Shown in pieces: positions 25,191 to 34,574 of a stretch of 36,583 nucleotides of DNA. How positions within the stretch are numbered: the stretch's first letter is position 1; each line of letters starts with the position of its first letter. The translations under genes were made by a program, and so were the position numbers. The stretch is from Pseudomonadota bacterium (GTDB lineage: Bacteria; Pseudomonadota; Gammaproteobacteria; Pseudomonadales; Moraxellaceae), in the NCBI GenBank assembly GCA_021804485.1, contig JAJZHM010000008.1, forward strand, positions 1 through 36,583, written 5' to 3'. The notes beneath the pieces were generated by a model. The model was not told where the DNA came from. It ran no database searches and saw only the letters and a program-made list of their open reading frames with translations.

Positions 25191-25194
25191 GCAT

Positions 25195-26163
25195 ATGCGT
25201 ATTCGTCTTGCCAATCCTCGCGGCTTCTGTGCCGGTGTAGATCGGGCCATAGAGATTGTTCACCGGGCCTTGGATGTATTTGGGCCTCCAATTTATGTGC
25301 GTCATGAGGTTGTGCATAACCGGTTTGTGGTGGATGAGTTGCGTCAGCGCGGAGCGGTTTTTGTCGATGAGCTGCATGAGGTTGCGGATGGCGGCATTGT
25401 TATTTTTAGCGCTCATGGGGTTTCGCAGGCCGTGCGCCAAGCTGCTGAGAACCGGCATCTGCGAGTCTTCGATGCCACCTGCCCGTTGGTGACCAAAGTT
25501 CATCTTGAGGTGTTACGCTATGCCCGTGCCGGGATTGATACCATTCTGATCGGTCATGCTGGGCATCCCGAGGTTGAAGGAACCATGGGTCAGTACGATA
25601 CCGGACAGGGAGGGCAGATTTTTCTGGTTGAGAACGAGGCTGATGTCCAGTCTCTTGAGGTACCTAATCCAGAGCAACTGGCGTTTGTGACCCAGACGAC
25701 CTTGTCGGTGGATGATGCCGCCCGGGTGATTGATGCCCTCAAGCAGCGCTTTCCCCGAATTCAGGGCCCACGCAAGGATGATATCTGTTACGCCACCCAG
25801 AACCGTCAGGATGCGGTGCGTGCGTTGGCCAGTCAGTCGGGTCTGGTTCTGGTGGTTGGTTCACCGAACTCATCGAACAGCAATCGGCTGCGGGAACTGG
25901 CAGAACGTTGCGGAGCACAGGCCTATCTGATCGACTCGGCTGCGGATGTTGATCCCAGCTGGTTGAAAGGTGTTGAGCAGATTGGTGTTACCGCCGGAGC
26001 ATCCGCTCCGGAAGTACTGGTTCAGGAAGTTGTCGAACGTCTGCGCCAGTTGGGCGGACAGGATGTACAGGAAGCTGAGGGGCGTCCGGAGTCGATCGTC
26101 TTCAGTATGCCGCGTGAATTACGTATTCCCACCACTGATGCAACACACCATGAGGAGGCATAA
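25195..26163 (+). CDS. ispH: 4-hydroxy-3-methylbut-2-enyl diphosphate reductase
   Basis: Last enzyme of the MEP pathway: an Fe-S enzyme reducing HMBPP to IPP and DMAPP. 322 aa from the ATG at 25195 with GGGAG 9 nt upstream; a long in-frame extension back to 24835 lies inside fkpB and is not real. Cluster ligands Cys12 (GFCAGVDRA), Cys96 (ATCPLV) and Cys198 (CYATQNRQ) are present, with the catalytic Glu126 in [10 protein letters not shown]. It links to undecaprenyl-phosphate supply and to the ErpA cluster carrier encoded at 17.1 kb. Confidence 0.98.
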   Translation: MRIRLANPRGFCAGVDRAIEIVHRALDVFGPPIYVRHEVVHNRFVVDELRQRGAVFVDELHEVADGGIVIFSAHGVSQAVRQAAENRHLRVFDATCPLVTKVHLEVLRYARAGIDTILIGHAGHPEVEGTMGQYDTGQGGQIFLVENEADVQSLEVPNPEQLAFVTQTTLSVDDAARVIDALKQRFPRIQGPRKDDICYATQNRQDAVRALASQSGLVLVVGSPNSSNSNRLRELAERCGAQAYLIDSAADVDPSWLKGVEQIGVTAGASAPEVLVQEVVERLRQLGGQDVQEAEGRPESIVFSMPRELRIPTTDATHHEEA

Positions 26164-26164
26164 G

Positions 26165-26764
26165 ATGTCGGATAAGGAGTATATTCGTCGTTGTATTGAG
26201 CAGTCGCTTGTGGTTAAGCAGCAGGTCCTGGCGGATTCAGAACTTTTGGATCGGGTTCAGTCCGTGGCTGAGCGCTGTATTCAGGCTTTTCGTGCCGGCA
26301 ATAAGGTGATGCTGGCAGGTAATGGCGGTTCTGCTGCCGATGCCCAGCACATTGCTGCCGAGTTTGTCAGTCGTTTTGATTTTGATCGTCCTGGTATTCC
26401 CTCTATTGCGTTGAGTACCGATACCTCGATGTTAACGGCGATCGGTAATGACTACGGCTATGAACATGTTTTTCGGCGTCAGGTACAGGCACAGGGGCGC
26501 GCAGGCGATATTCTGATCGGTATATCAACATCCGGAAATTCCCGCAATGTCCTTATGGCTGTAGAAGAGGCACAGCGCATGGGGATTGTCACGGTCGCCC
26601 TCACTGGTTCGGCAGGAGTTCTGGGAGATCGTTGCGATTATGCCTTGAAAGTACCCTCTACCCATACGCCACGCATCCAGGAAAATCATATCCTGCTTGG
26701 ACATGTTCTCTGTGGGTACATTGAGGAAGTGCTTTTTGCAGATGTGAAGAAACCAAAATCCTGA
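26165..26764 (+). CDS. gmhA: SIS-domain phosphoheptose isomerase (GmhA-like)
   Basis: 199 aa, starting 2 nt after ispH with GGAGG 7 nt upstream. SIS fold: AGNGGSAADAQHIAAEF (51-67) and GISTSGNSRNVL (119-130). Residues equivalent to the zinc and catalytic set of GmhA are present at the same spacing: His62, Glu66, Gln172 and His180. It should convert sedoheptulose 7-phosphate to D-glycero-D-manno-heptose 7-phosphate for the LPS inner core. The alternative is a DiaA-like replication protein, which shares the fold; the intact metal residues favour GmhA. No other heptose gene is nearby. Confidence 0.75.
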   Translation: MSDKEYIRRCIEQSLVVKQQVLADSELLDRVQSVAERCIQAFRAGNKVMLAGNGGSAADAQHIAAEFVSRFDFDRPGIPSIALSTDTSMLTAIGNDYGYEHVFRRQVQAQGRAGDILIGISTSGNSRNVLMAVEEAQRMGIVTVALTGSAGVLGDRCDYALKVPSTHTPRIQENHILLGHVLCGYIEEVLFADVKKPKS

Positions 26765-26777
26765 TACGCAATCAGGA
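26759..26777 (-). terminator. Hairpin between convergent genes
   Basis: TCCTGAT, loop ACGCA, ATCAGGA, followed on the minus strand by a short T-run (TTTTGG). It overlaps the stop codons of both the isomerase gene and the acetyltransferase gene. The stem is only 7 bp, so it is modest; it best serves the minus-strand transcript. Confidence 0.4.
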
Positions 26778-27299
26778 ATGAGCGCGGCGTGGATGGATCA
26801 GGGCCATCAACAGGATATCGACCCAGCTGCCGTCAATAAAGGCTGCCTGTTTCAGGCGGCCTTCTTCAACAAATCCCGTCTTGAGATAAAGAGCCACTGC
26901 AGCACTGTTATTGGCAAACACGCTTAGAGCGATTCGGCTGAGATGCAGATGATTCCAGCAATAATCGATGGCAAGTGCAAAAGCTTCTTTCCCCAGTCCC
27001 TGGCTACGATCCTGTTCCGATCCAATACGCAAACCGAGTATGGCAGACTGGTGAACAGCATCAATGTTCCAGATCTGGACATAACCGATCGCGGTGCTTG
27101 AGCCTACTCTGCGGATGATCATCAGGACCCGGGAGGGATCAGGAAGACGCGGAAACCACAGTTCTTCCTGCTGTTTCCAGAGTGGAGGGCGGTAGGTTTC
27201 GTTGTACTGGGCGGCTTCAAGGTCATCAGCCCACTGAAAAAGCAGACTGAAATCCTGGGGAAGGACCGGTCCAAGAAACACATTGGTTCCACTCAGCAT
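26772..27299 (-). CDS. GNAT-family N-acetyltransferase (RimJ/RimL-like)
   Basis: 175 aa. The C-terminal GNAT core shows the acetyl-CoA loop RSQGLGKEAF (about 116-125), the NNSAAVALYLKTGFVEEG segment and the family's order of strands. It is like the small-molecule or ribosomal-protein acetyltransferases of the Rim group; substrate unknown. It is the last gene of the long minus-strand series, 9 nt after the patatin gene, and is convergent with the SIS gene. The ribosome site is weak. Confidence 0.85.
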   Translation of the reverse strand: MLSGTNVFLGPVLPQDFSLLFQWADDLEAAQYNETYRPPLWKQQEELWFPRLPDPSRVLMIIRRVGSSTAIGYVQIWNIDAVHQSAILGLRIGSEQDRSQGLGKEAFALAIDYCWNHLHLSRIALSVFANNSAAVALYLKTGFVEEGRLKQAAFIDGSWVDILLMALIHPRRAHS

Positions 27300-27308
27300 G
27301 GCAAGGAT

Positions 27309-28820
27309 CTACATAGTCATATGGCTTTGTCCCCGATGCAGATGCATACCGCGCAGGTTCAGAGCATCAAGGATTTCGTCAAGAGTCTGGGAAATAAGAG
27401 CCGCATTGCGGATCATGGACATTTTCGGCCAGGTGGTCCGTCTGCCAGACTGGATCATACGCGCAATATCCTGTTCCTGATAATCGAACAGGGTGTTGCG
27501 CCAGCGAAAGGCGTCTCCAGGCAGAATCACATTAATGTCGCCCAGATAGTTCTGACTGAGCATGGCTGTCAGATAGGCGACTTGTGCGGCAAGGGCTTTG
27601 CCTCGGCCTCCACCTCGATGGGCCAACAGTCGTTCCAGCACAACCAGAATTTCGCTGAGAATGGCAACGGAAGCCTCTGAGCTGACCTGAAATAATCCTC
27701 GATGATCCCGAGCAGTAATATCCTGTATGAAAGGCAGGACCAGCGGATTGATCATGCTGACAATGAAGTGGTTGACGCCGTACAGTCGCGCCATACGCTT
27801 GGCGGGCAGGTCGTTGGAAAGCGACCCATCAACCCATCGCCTGGTTTCAAGATAAGGACGGGGTTTGCCATCAAATCCACGGGCGAAGAGTCGCTCTGGG
27901 GCCATCAGGCCAGGGATGGCAATTGAGGCGGACAGGGCTGAGCGCACATAGACGTTGGGTGAGGTGATCGCATTCATCAGTCGTGAGGATTGATGTCGTT
28001 CTGCAGGAGATATGGATATGTTGATGTAGCGTCCGGTCCGCTCAAATGCTTCCTGAAAGGTGATGTCACGAGGAATGATCTCATCCAGGAAGTGCTCACG
28101 CGCCCATTTGGCCTGGGACTCACTCAACCGGCCACGCAGTAGATCGAGCATACGTGTGCGGTTGGGTTCATGATAACGCTTTTGCAGAAAATATCCGGCC
28201 TTGAGTTCTGCGTCCGTGAGCGTACCGAGTTGGGCTGCAACAATGGCGCCAGCACTGGAACCGGAAATGACATGGGGCAGAAGATCGTGCTGAATCAGTT
28301 CATGAACCATGCCGTGGTGGAAGTATACCAGACCTGCCCCACCACTGAGCAGCAAGGCAGAACGACCATAACAGTGACTGGCCCTGCGAAAGAAATCAAT
28401 CTTTTCTTCAAGGCTGATTTCCGAGTCGGGCGTTTGGTGCAGTGTGCGCAAGGATCGGGCAATGGTACTGACATAGTGCTCGATCAGCAACTTGGTGCCG
28501 GCTTTGGCTTGGTGGTAGAGCACAGGTTTGCCCATGCCCCCCATATTGCCGTGCACACCTTCATTCAGGGCATAGAGCAGTTCGCAGGAAGCACCGCTAT
28601 CCAGAAAGCTTAACAGCTTGTCAAGCCGGTTCCTGACCTCGCGATAGTCGTACAGTGGGGTTTCAAGCGTTTCGCGCCAGAGACGGGCACCACTGCGAAC
28701 ATCATGTTCTTCAGCCAGAGCCAGCCACTCTTGATACGAGGACGCAGCCTGCATCAGTTTTTCCAGATCGGGCAGCGTTCGCCCTATGCGTTGGCTCAGC
28801 ATATGCAGCGCCGCAGTCAT
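27309..28820 (-). CDS. Patatin-like phospholipase with N-terminal DUF3336-type region
   Basis: 503 aa. N-terminal helical region (1-150) as in DUF3336-patatin proteins related to the yeast TGL lipases; then the patatin core: oxyanion loop LLLSGGAGLVYFHHG (157-170), nucleophile Ser189 in GSSAG, and Asp331 in WVDGSLSND forming the Ser-Asp dyad. It should hydrolyse phospholipid or triacylglycerol acyl chains; no signal peptide, so it acts at the cytoplasmic side. The start has GAGG about 7 nt upstream. It lies 42 nt downstream of mltB and 9 nt before the acetyltransferase gene. Confidence 0.9.
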   Translation of the reverse strand: MTAALHMLSQRIGRTLPDLEKLMQAASSYQEWLALAEEHDVRSGARLWRETLETPLYDYREVRNRLDKLLSFLDSGASCELLYALNEGVHGNMGGMGKPVLYHQAKAGTKLLIEHYVSTIARSLRTLHQTPDSEISLEEKIDFFRRASHCYGRSALLLSGGAGLVYFHHGMVHELIQHDLLPHVISGSSAGAIVAAQLGTLTDAELKAGYFLQKRYHEPNRTRMLDLLRGRLSESQAKWAREHFLDEIIPRDITFQEAFERTGRYINISISPAERHQSSRLMNAITSPNVYVRSALSASIAIPGLMAPERLFARGFDGKPRPYLETRRWVDGSLSNDLPAKRMARLYGVNHFIVSMINPLVLPFIQDITARDHRGLFQVSSEASVAILSEILVVLERLLAHRGGGRGKALAAQVAYLTAMLSQNYLGDINVILPGDAFRWRNTLFDYQEQDIARMIQSGRRTTWPKMSMIRNAALISQTLDEILDALNLRGMHLHRGQSHMTM

Positions 28821-28862
28821 GACTACCTCACAAGACTTGGTACCTATGTTCTGCCATTATGA

Positions 28863-29861
28863 TCACAGTGGCGCAGATTTCGCAAGCGCATCCTGAATTG
28901 CGTTACTGAGTTGCCATACAGCCATGGCATACAGTGGGCTATGGTTATAACGGGTGATGACAAAGAAATTGTCATAGGCCAGCCAGTATTCGGAACCATG
29001 GTCCCCATGCAGACGGACAACATTGGCAACGGTCGTTGGGTTCATGGATGGGTTCTGCCCTGGAGCAATACCCCAGTCGGCCCAGTCTTTCAAGGTGGCG
29101 GTACTGCGAAGATCGGTGTTGAGGTGCAGGTCGTAGCGATCGCCGGAAATCCGCGCCAATTCAGCGACGGGGCCAGTTCGCCAGCCAGCATCGTGCAGAT
29201 AATGAGCAATTGAGCCGATGGCATCCGCAGGCTGGTTGATCAGGTCAATATGGCCATCTTGATTAAAATCTACCGCTTCTTTCAGCCATGAAGAGGGCAT
29301 GAACTGGGGATAGCCTATAGCTCCGGCATAGGAGCCAAGTGGTTTGGATGGGTCGATGTGCTGTTGCTGGCACAGCTGAAAATAAGCGAGCAGTTCTTCA
29401 CGGAAGAAATGAGCGCGTTCAGGTTCGTCAAAGGCAAGAGTACTGAGGCTGTCAAGAACATGATAACGGCCCTGCTGGGCGCCATAACGGGTTTCAACGC
29501 CAAGAATGGCGACAATGACACTGGCGGGAACCTGATACTGCTCTTCGGCTCTGGCGAGTTCATCGCGATGCTGCTGCCAGAAGAGAACCCCTTGCTGTAT
29601 GCGAGATTGAGTCAGGAAAATTGGGCGGTATTGCTGCCATTGCAGATGTTCGGCCGGCGCTGCTATGGCTTGTATAACGTCGGGCTGATAACGGGCTTGC
29701 TGAAACCAGTGCTGCAATTGATCGGTTGAGGCAACGCCAAGTTCAACCGCATGGGTAATGAATGCCTGTACTTCCGGGTAGTCTGGGTAGGCACCGTGAT
29801 GGGATGCAGGTGCGTGCAGGCAATGCACCCCGAAGAGCCAGCAAAGGAGTTTGTGTGCCAT
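28863..29861 (-). CDS. mltB: Membrane-associated lytic murein transglycosylase B
   Basis: 332 aa. Cuts the MurNAc-GlcNAc bond in peptidoglycan with formation of the anhydro product. Catalytic Glu123 in GVETRYG, the family block SYAGAIGYPQFMPSSW (177-192), and an EF-hand-like calcium loop DFNQDGHIDL (198-207) as in Slt35. The leader (residues 1-20) is short and contains Cys7 and Cys14, but the residues before them do not form a good lipobox, so anchoring is uncertain. The start has GAGG upstream and lies 7 nt after rodA, so it is part of the mrdA-rodA-mltB series, matching elongation-linked wall turnover. Confidence 0.88.
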   Translation of the reverse strand: MAHKLLCWLFGVHCLHAPASHHGAYPDYPEVQAFITHAVELGVASTDQLQHWFQQARYQPDVIQAIAAPAEHLQWQQYRPIFLTQSRIQQGVLFWQQHRDELARAEEQYQVPASVIVAILGVETRYGAQQGRYHVLDSLSTLAFDEPERAHFFREELLAYFQLCQQQHIDPSKPLGSYAGAIGYPQFMPSSWLKEAVDFNQDGHIDLINQPADAIGSIAHYLHDAGWRTGPVAELARISGDRYDLHLNTDLRSTATLKDWADWGIAPGQNPSMNPTTVANVVRLHGDHGSEYWLAYDNFFVITRYNHSPLYAMAVWQLSNAIQDALAKSAPL

Positions 29862-29868
29862 GTTGACC

Positions 29869-31020
29869 TCAGTTCATGAGTTTTTTGTGTGCATGGATAG
29901 ACATCAGTAACCCGAAACCAGCCAGCAGGGTCACCACTGCAGTTCCCCCATAACTGACGAAGGGCAAGGGGACACCAACAACAGGCAGGATGCCGCTGAC
30001 CATCCCCATGTTGACAAAGACATAGACAAAGAAAGACATGGCTAGTGAACCGGCAAGAAGGCGACCGAAACACTCCTGGGTTGTCGCTGCGATGTGCAGG
30101 CTTCGGGTAATGAGAATTGCATAAAGTATGATCAGAGTGATGACTCCGATCAGACCAAGTTCTTCACTGAACGCTGCAATGACGAAATCAGTGTGGCCCT
30201 CGGGCAGGAAGTCGAGATGGGACTGGGAGCCATGTAGCCAGCCTTTCCCCCAGAGTCCTCCCGAGCCAATGGCAGTTTTGGACTGGATGATATTCCAGCC
30301 ATTACCAAGCGGGTCTGATTCGGGGGAAAACAGAGTAATGATGCGCTCACGCTGATAATCATGCATCAGATGCTTCCAGGCAAACCAGCCGGTGGGAACG
30401 GACGCAGCCGCAGCCATGATTAGGATCCACCAGGGCAGTCCGGCCAGAAACAGGCTGAAAAAGCCTGAACTGAAAACCAGGATGGCCGTACCCAGATCAG
30501 GCTGATGAGCGATAAAGGCGGAAGGAATCAGCATCAGGAGCAGACTTGCCAGCATTGTTTTCATGCGCGGTGGCAGGCTGCGCAGGGAAAGATACCAGGC
30601 CATCATCATCGGTAGGGCAATTTTCATGAACTCGGAGGGCTGAATACTGGTGACGCCTGGAATGGACAGCCAGCGTCGTGCCCCAAGTCGTACCTGCCCA
30701 ACGGCTGCAACAGCTATGAGCAAGAACATGCCCAACATGTAGAACCATGGGGACCATGCCCGATAGAGACGGGGAGGAATCTGGGCCAGACTGATCATAA
30801 GCATAAATCCGAGGGCAAAGGAACCCGCTTGTTTTAGCATCATTTCCGTGTTGCGTCCGGTTGCCGAATAAAGCTCAAACATGCCAACGATCATGGTAAT
30901 CAGCAGGGTAGTGCAGAGTACGGGATCCAAGTGCAGGGTATTCCACCAGTTTCGCTTCTGCGGAAAGATGCGCCCGTCGTTGGGAGCGTGACGGAGAAAC
31001 CGGTTCTGTGGCTGATTCAT
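29869..31020 (-). CDS. rodA: Rod-shape peptidoglycan glycosyltransferase RodA
   Basis: SEDS-family polymerase that makes glycan strands from lipid II during elongation, paired with PBP2. 383 aa, about ten membrane helices. Family features: GARRWLSIPGVTSIQPSEFMK (about residues 112-132), HQPDLGTAI (172-180), FLPEGHTDFVIAAFSEELG (264-282), and the C-terminal PLPFVSYGGTAV block. The Asp of HTDFV is the catalytic Asp in the family. Its start overlaps the mrdA stop by 4 nt (ATGA). The gene is also called mrdB. Confidence 0.96.
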   Translation of the reverse strand: MNQPQNRFLRHAPNDGRIFPQKRNWWNTLHLDPVLCTTLLITMIVGMFELYSATGRNTEMMLKQAGSFALGFMLMISLAQIPPRLYRAWSPWFYMLGMFLLIAVAAVGQVRLGARRWLSIPGVTSIQPSEFMKIALPMMMAWYLSLRSLPPRMKTMLASLLLMLIPSAFIAHQPDLGTAILVFSSGFFSLFLAGLPWWILIMAAAASVPTGWFAWKHLMHDYQRERIITLFSPESDPLGNGWNIIQSKTAIGSGGLWGKGWLHGSQSHLDFLPEGHTDFVIAAFSEELGLIGVITLIILYAILITRSLHIAATTQECFGRLLAGSLAMSFFVYVFVNMGMVSGILPVVGVPLPFVSYGGTAVVTLLAGFGLLMSIHAHKKLMN

Positions 31021-32918
31021 CGAATGAGATTCACGGCAGGTTTGGGTGTGATTTGGGGTTCAGGGGTATAAATGGGCTTGCTGGGGTATTTGCCAAGCAG
31101 CCAGTAATCAAACATGGCGCGGGCAATAGGCGCAGCCGCACTACCACCATGCTGACCATTTTCCACCAACACGACAACCGCGATACGCGGAGCCTCAACC
31201 GGGGCGAAGGCTATGAACCAGGCGTGATCACGAAATCGTTCCGGTGTGAGGGCTGCATTATATTTCTGACCATTAAGCCCACGGACCTGAGCTGTTCCAG
31301 TTTTTCCAGCCATGGTGTAGGTCAGGCCCATTCCGACAGAGCGGGCCGTGCCATGGGGGCCACTGACCACAGCAGCCATGGCCTGATGCAACTGATCCCA
31401 GTTTTTGGGGTCGTGGATTGGTATTTGACCCAAAGGGTGGTTGGCCGGGTCGTATGGAAAAGGACCCGAAATGCTGCGCAGCAGGTGAGGGCGGATGATG
31501 TGCCCGCCATTGGCAAGAATGGCTGTTGCTGTCGCCAGTTCCAAGGGTGTTACCGTAAAGTAGCCTTGACCAATGGCAACGGACAACATTTCACCTGGAT
31601 ACCAGGCAGCCTTGAATGTTTTGCGTTTCCAGGACGTTGAGGGCAGGGTTCCAGAGCGTTCATGGACCAGATCGACACCGGTTTTTTCTCCGAAGTCAAA
31701 TTGTTGCATCCAGTCGTGGAATCGATCAACGCCCAGTTTGGCTCCGACTTGATAGAAAAAAGTATCACACGATTGTTCAACGGCAAGAAAAAGGTCCACA
31801 ATGCCATGACCACCCTTTTTCCAGTCATGAAAAATATGGGAGTCCCCAGGAAGTTTGTAATAACCAGGGTCTGATATTTTCCAGTTCCAGTCGATGACGT
31901 TGAGTTCAACTCCCCCCAATCCCTCAAAGGGTTTAATGGTTGAACCGGGAGGGTAAACACCCTGTAAGGCTCGATTATAAAGGGGTTGATTGGGGTCGTC
32001 TCGAAGTGCTTTGTAGAGTTTGAATGGGATACCGCTGACAAAGGGGTTAGGGTCAAAGCCTGGCGTACTGACAAAGGCAAGGATTCCTCCCGTCTGAGGG
32101 TCAATGGCGACAACCGCACCACGGCGATCGCCAAGGGCGTCGTAGGCAATTTGTTGCAGGTGCATGTCCAGAAAAAGAGTCAGATCGTCCCCCCGTACGG
32201 GGGGGGTGCGTTCGAGGATACGGATCAGTTGGCCATGGGCATTGGTTTCGACATGCTGGTAGCCAGGCCTGCCATGCAGGATGTTTTCATAGTATTTTTC
32301 AAGGCCGGTTTTACCGATGAGTTGCGTACCATCGTAGACTTCTGGATCAAGTTCTTGTTGTTCTGTAGGCGAAATTCGGGATACATAACCCAGCGCATGG
32401 GAAAGCAGGGGTCCGAAGGGATAGTGGCGCGCCAGATCAACACTGATGTTTACACCCGGGAGACGATAGCGCTGTTCCGAGATTCGGGCAATGTCCTGGT
32501 CGCTGAGTCTGAGTTTGATCGGGACATCCTCGTAATGATGCATGGTTGAGGCTTTGTCGCGGATACGCTCAAGATCGTCCGGGCTCAGTTGCAACATGGG
32601 TGTGAGCGCCTGCAGGGTCTGTTCAAAGTGCCCCGTACGGTCCCGGTTGAGGGTCAGGGAGAAGGTTGGCTGATTGTCGGCAAGGATGAGGCCATTGCGG
32701 TCAAATATAATCCCCCGAGGTGGGGGAATTGCTTCAAGGTGGACCCGGTTGTTTTCCGACAAGGCATTGTAGAGGGAGTAGTCACGTACTTGCAGTGTAT
32801 AGTAACGCCCAAACAAGCCAAGCAGTGCCATTCCAATCAGCACAACTAGAACGAGTGCACGCTGTCTGAAGAGCCGTGCTTCTTGCTCATTGTCTTTAAT
32901 GTTAAGGGGGCGTGGCAT
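31017..32918 (-). CDS. mrdA: Penicillin-binding protein 2 (elongation transpeptidase)
   Basis: Class B PBP cross-linking new wall during elongation with RodA. 633 aa from the ATG at 32918 (the TTG at 32960 adds 14 residues without support). N-terminal membrane helix about 19-37; pedestal domain with PRGIIFDRNG; transpeptidase domain with Ser326-x-x-Lys329 in PPGSTIKPFEG, SCD (383-385), and KTG (539-541). All catalytic motifs are intact. Its stop overlaps the rodA start. The WecA-like gene is 112 nt upstream on the same strand; no obvious ribosome site is seen. Confidence 0.96.
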   Translation of the reverse strand: MPRPLNIKDNEQEARLFRQRALVLVVLIGMALLGLFGRYYTLQVRDYSLYNALSENNRVHLEAIPPPRGIIFDRNGLILADNQPTFSLTLNRDRTGHFEQTLQALTPMLQLSPDDLERIRDKASTMHHYEDVPIKLRLSDQDIARISEQRYRLPGVNISVDLARHYPFGPLLSHALGYVSRISPTEQQELDPEVYDGTQLIGKTGLEKYYENILHGRPGYQHVETNAHGQLIRILERTPPVRGDDLTLFLDMHLQQIAYDALGDRRGAVVAIDPQTGGILAFVSTPGFDPNPFVSGIPFKLYKALRDDPNQPLYNRALQGVYPPGSTIKPFEGLGGVELNVIDWNWKISDPGYYKLPGDSHIFHDWKKGGHGIVDLFLAVEQSCDTFFYQVGAKLGVDRFHDWMQQFDFGEKTGVDLVHERSGTLPSTSWKRKTFKAAWYPGEMLSVAIGQGYFTVTPLELATATAILANGGHIIRPHLLRSISGPFPYDPANHPLGQIPIHDPKNWDQLHQAMAAVVSGPHGTARSVGMGLTYTMAGKTGTAQVRGLNGQKYNAALTPERFRDHAWFIAFAPVEAPRIAVVVLVENGQHGGSAAAPIARAMFDYWLLGKYPSKPIYTPEPQITPKPAVNLIR

Positions 32919-33030
32919 GGTTTGGTTGTTGGCTGGCCTGTTGCTGCCTATTGTACGCAAATGTCAGGAGCATGGGCGAAACAACCCAACAGAAAAACAC
33001 TTCATCATGCGAATTAATATCAAAAATAAA

Positions 33031-34128
33031 TTAGTGAGACTTTTCAGCAATTTTTACTTCCTGCATGTGGCTCATGGCATCCCCGCGAACAGACTTGAGC
33101 CACTTCATGATGCGCCAAGCGAAATGGGTTAATACACCATGCAGAACCAACAGAAGAACAAAGAAAAATGCCATGATCCAAGCAGGAATGCCTGCATGAA
33201 TGCCCATAACGCCACACCAGCCAAGCAGAATGCCACAGGCAATAATACCGTACACCGTATTCTGCACACTAAAACCGGCGCGAAGCAGAATATGATGCAG
33301 GTGCTCTTGGTCGGGGGCAAAAGGATGCCGTCCCTTGATGAGGCGTCGTGTCATAACTCCAAGGGTGTCAATCACGGGAATAGCCATGATCCAGAGTGCG
33401 CTGATTGGTTCAATCGCGTGTTCAGCGGGTGAGGAAAGATGAATAGCTGACCAAGCCAGAAAAAGTCCCAACGTCATGCTGCCAGCATCACCCATGAAGA
33501 TACGGGCTTTCTTGCGCCAAGGTGCGCGCATGTTTAGCAGCAGAAAGCCGACAACAGAACTGGCCATGAGGATGTTAAGATTGGCCTGGTGCTCAAGACC
33601 GACTTTGTGGGCTGTGAAACCAAAAAACACGAGGGAAACCAGACTGAGGCCGCCTGCCAGTCCGTCTAGGCCATCAGCCATGTTCAGGGCATTGATCAGT
33701 CCGACGGTTCCAATGACAGTCATGAAATAGGAGCCAGCCAATCCAAGGTGGATCGCGCCCTGACCAAAAAGGTTGCCGAGTTCGACAATCCGTGTTTGTC
33801 CAAAAAACCATAAATAACTTGCAGCCAATACCTGGATAAGCAGCCGTAGCCGGGCACTTAACTGAAGTTTGTCATCAGCCAGACTGACCATCATCAGGAT
33901 GCCAAGGGGTAGTTCAAGATGGATGAAATTGGTACTTTGCTGACCGAAGGCAAATACGGTTAATGCAAACGCTACCATAATCCCAATCCCACCAACCAGC
34001 GGGATCTCGCCAACGTGTGACTTTCGATGATCAGGCCGATCTACCAAGCCAATGCGTGAAGCCAATGGTATTAAAGCGTAGATCAAAAGCATGCTGAGCA
34101 AGGCAGGTATGAAGTACATCATAGGCAA
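33031..34128 (-). CDS. wecA: WecA-like undecaprenyl-phosphate GlcNAc-1-phosphate transferase
   Basis: Polyprenyl-phosphate sugar-1-phosphate transferase starting O-antigen, ECA or capsule assembly on the undecaprenyl carrier. 365 aa, about ten membrane helices. MraY/WecA motifs: DRPDHRKSHVGEIPLVGGIG (30-49), Asp85-Asp86, NMADGLDGLAGG (149-160), FMGDAGSM (211-218), and the sugar-recognition loop HPFAPDQEHLHH (268-279), which is WecA-like rather than MraY-like. TTG 34128 has AAGGA 6 nt upstream; ATG 34122 or 34119 are alternatives. The neighbouring YjbH-type gene supports a polysaccharide role. Confidence 0.82.
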   Translation of the reverse strand: MPMMYFIPALLSMLLIYALIPLASRIGLVDRPDHRKSHVGEIPLVGGIGIMVAFALTVFAFGQQSTNFIHLELPLGILMMVSLADDKLQLSARLRLLIQVLAASYLWFFGQTRIVELGNLFGQGAIHLGLAGSYFMTVIGTVGLINALNMADGLDGLAGGLSLVSLVFFGFTAHKVGLEHQANLNILMASSVVGFLLLNMRAPWRKKARIFMGDAGSMTLGLFLAWSAIHLSSPAEHAIEPISALWIMAIPVIDTLGVMTRRLIKGRHPFAPDQEHLHHILLRAGFSVQNTVYGIIACGILLGWCGVMGIHAGIPAWIMAFFFVLLLVLHGVLTHFAWRIMKWLKSVRGDAMSHMQEVKIAEKSH

Positions 34129-34184
34129 TTAGATTCCTTCCAATTCTGGCGCACAATCCATAACAACGACAACCTTGGCAACAT

Positions 34185-34574
34185 TTAAGACCGACAGAGG
34201 AACCAATCATGTGGCTCAACATCGAGAATATCACCTGCTTTCATTGCAATTCCATGAAATGTGCTTCCTGTGGGTGAGACATCCTCAATCTCGACGCGCA
34301 TAAGTCCTGATTTCCACCAGAGCATATGTGCCTGGAGCAAGGTGGGTATCCCAATACCCAAGGCTTCCGTGTGACAGACCTTTGTACCCGGAACGATGGC
34401 ATCATTAAGGTTAATATAATAATCCATTACCTTGCGTTGTTCCATACCTTGTGTCTGACTGGAATGATTTGGTGGGGTATCGTTGGCAAAATAATCTAGG
34501 GTGTGATTCAGCAGAGAACATCCGTAGAGGATTTGTCCAGCTAAAATGATCACGGGAATCCGGTGGTTGATCAT
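34185..34574 (-). CDS. Small lipoprotein-like protein of unknown function
   Basis: 129 aa. The start overlaps the YjbH-PAP2 stop by 4 nt (ATGA), so the pair is coupled. A hydrophobic leader (HRIPVIILAGQILYGC) could be a lipoprotein signal with Cys19, but Tyr at -2 is unusual for a lipobox. The rest is a small, probably beta-rich domain (PGTKVCHTEALG, then LMRVEIEDVSPTG and MKAGDILDVEPHDWFLC) that I do not recognise. It is likely periplasmic or at the outer membrane, and works with the upstream gene. It lies 56 nt before the WecA-like gene. Slightly AT-richer than its neighbours. Confidence 0.7.
   Translation of the reverse strand: MINHRIPVIILAGQILYGCSLLNHTLDYFANDTPPNHSSQTQGMEQRKVMDYYINLNDAIVPGTKVCHTEALGIGIPTLLQAHMLWWKSGLMRVEIEDVSPTGSTFHGIAMKAGDILDVEPHDWFLCRS

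Noticed and set aside
24835-25194. In-frame 120-codon N-terminal extension of ispH
   Set aside because: It overlaps fkpB in another frame; IspH proteins begin at the [10 protein letters not shown] position, where a ribosome site is present.
25970-26164. In-frame 65-codon extension of the SIS gene
   Set aside because: It lies within ispH; the ATG at 26165 has GGAGG at good spacing and gives normal GmhA length.
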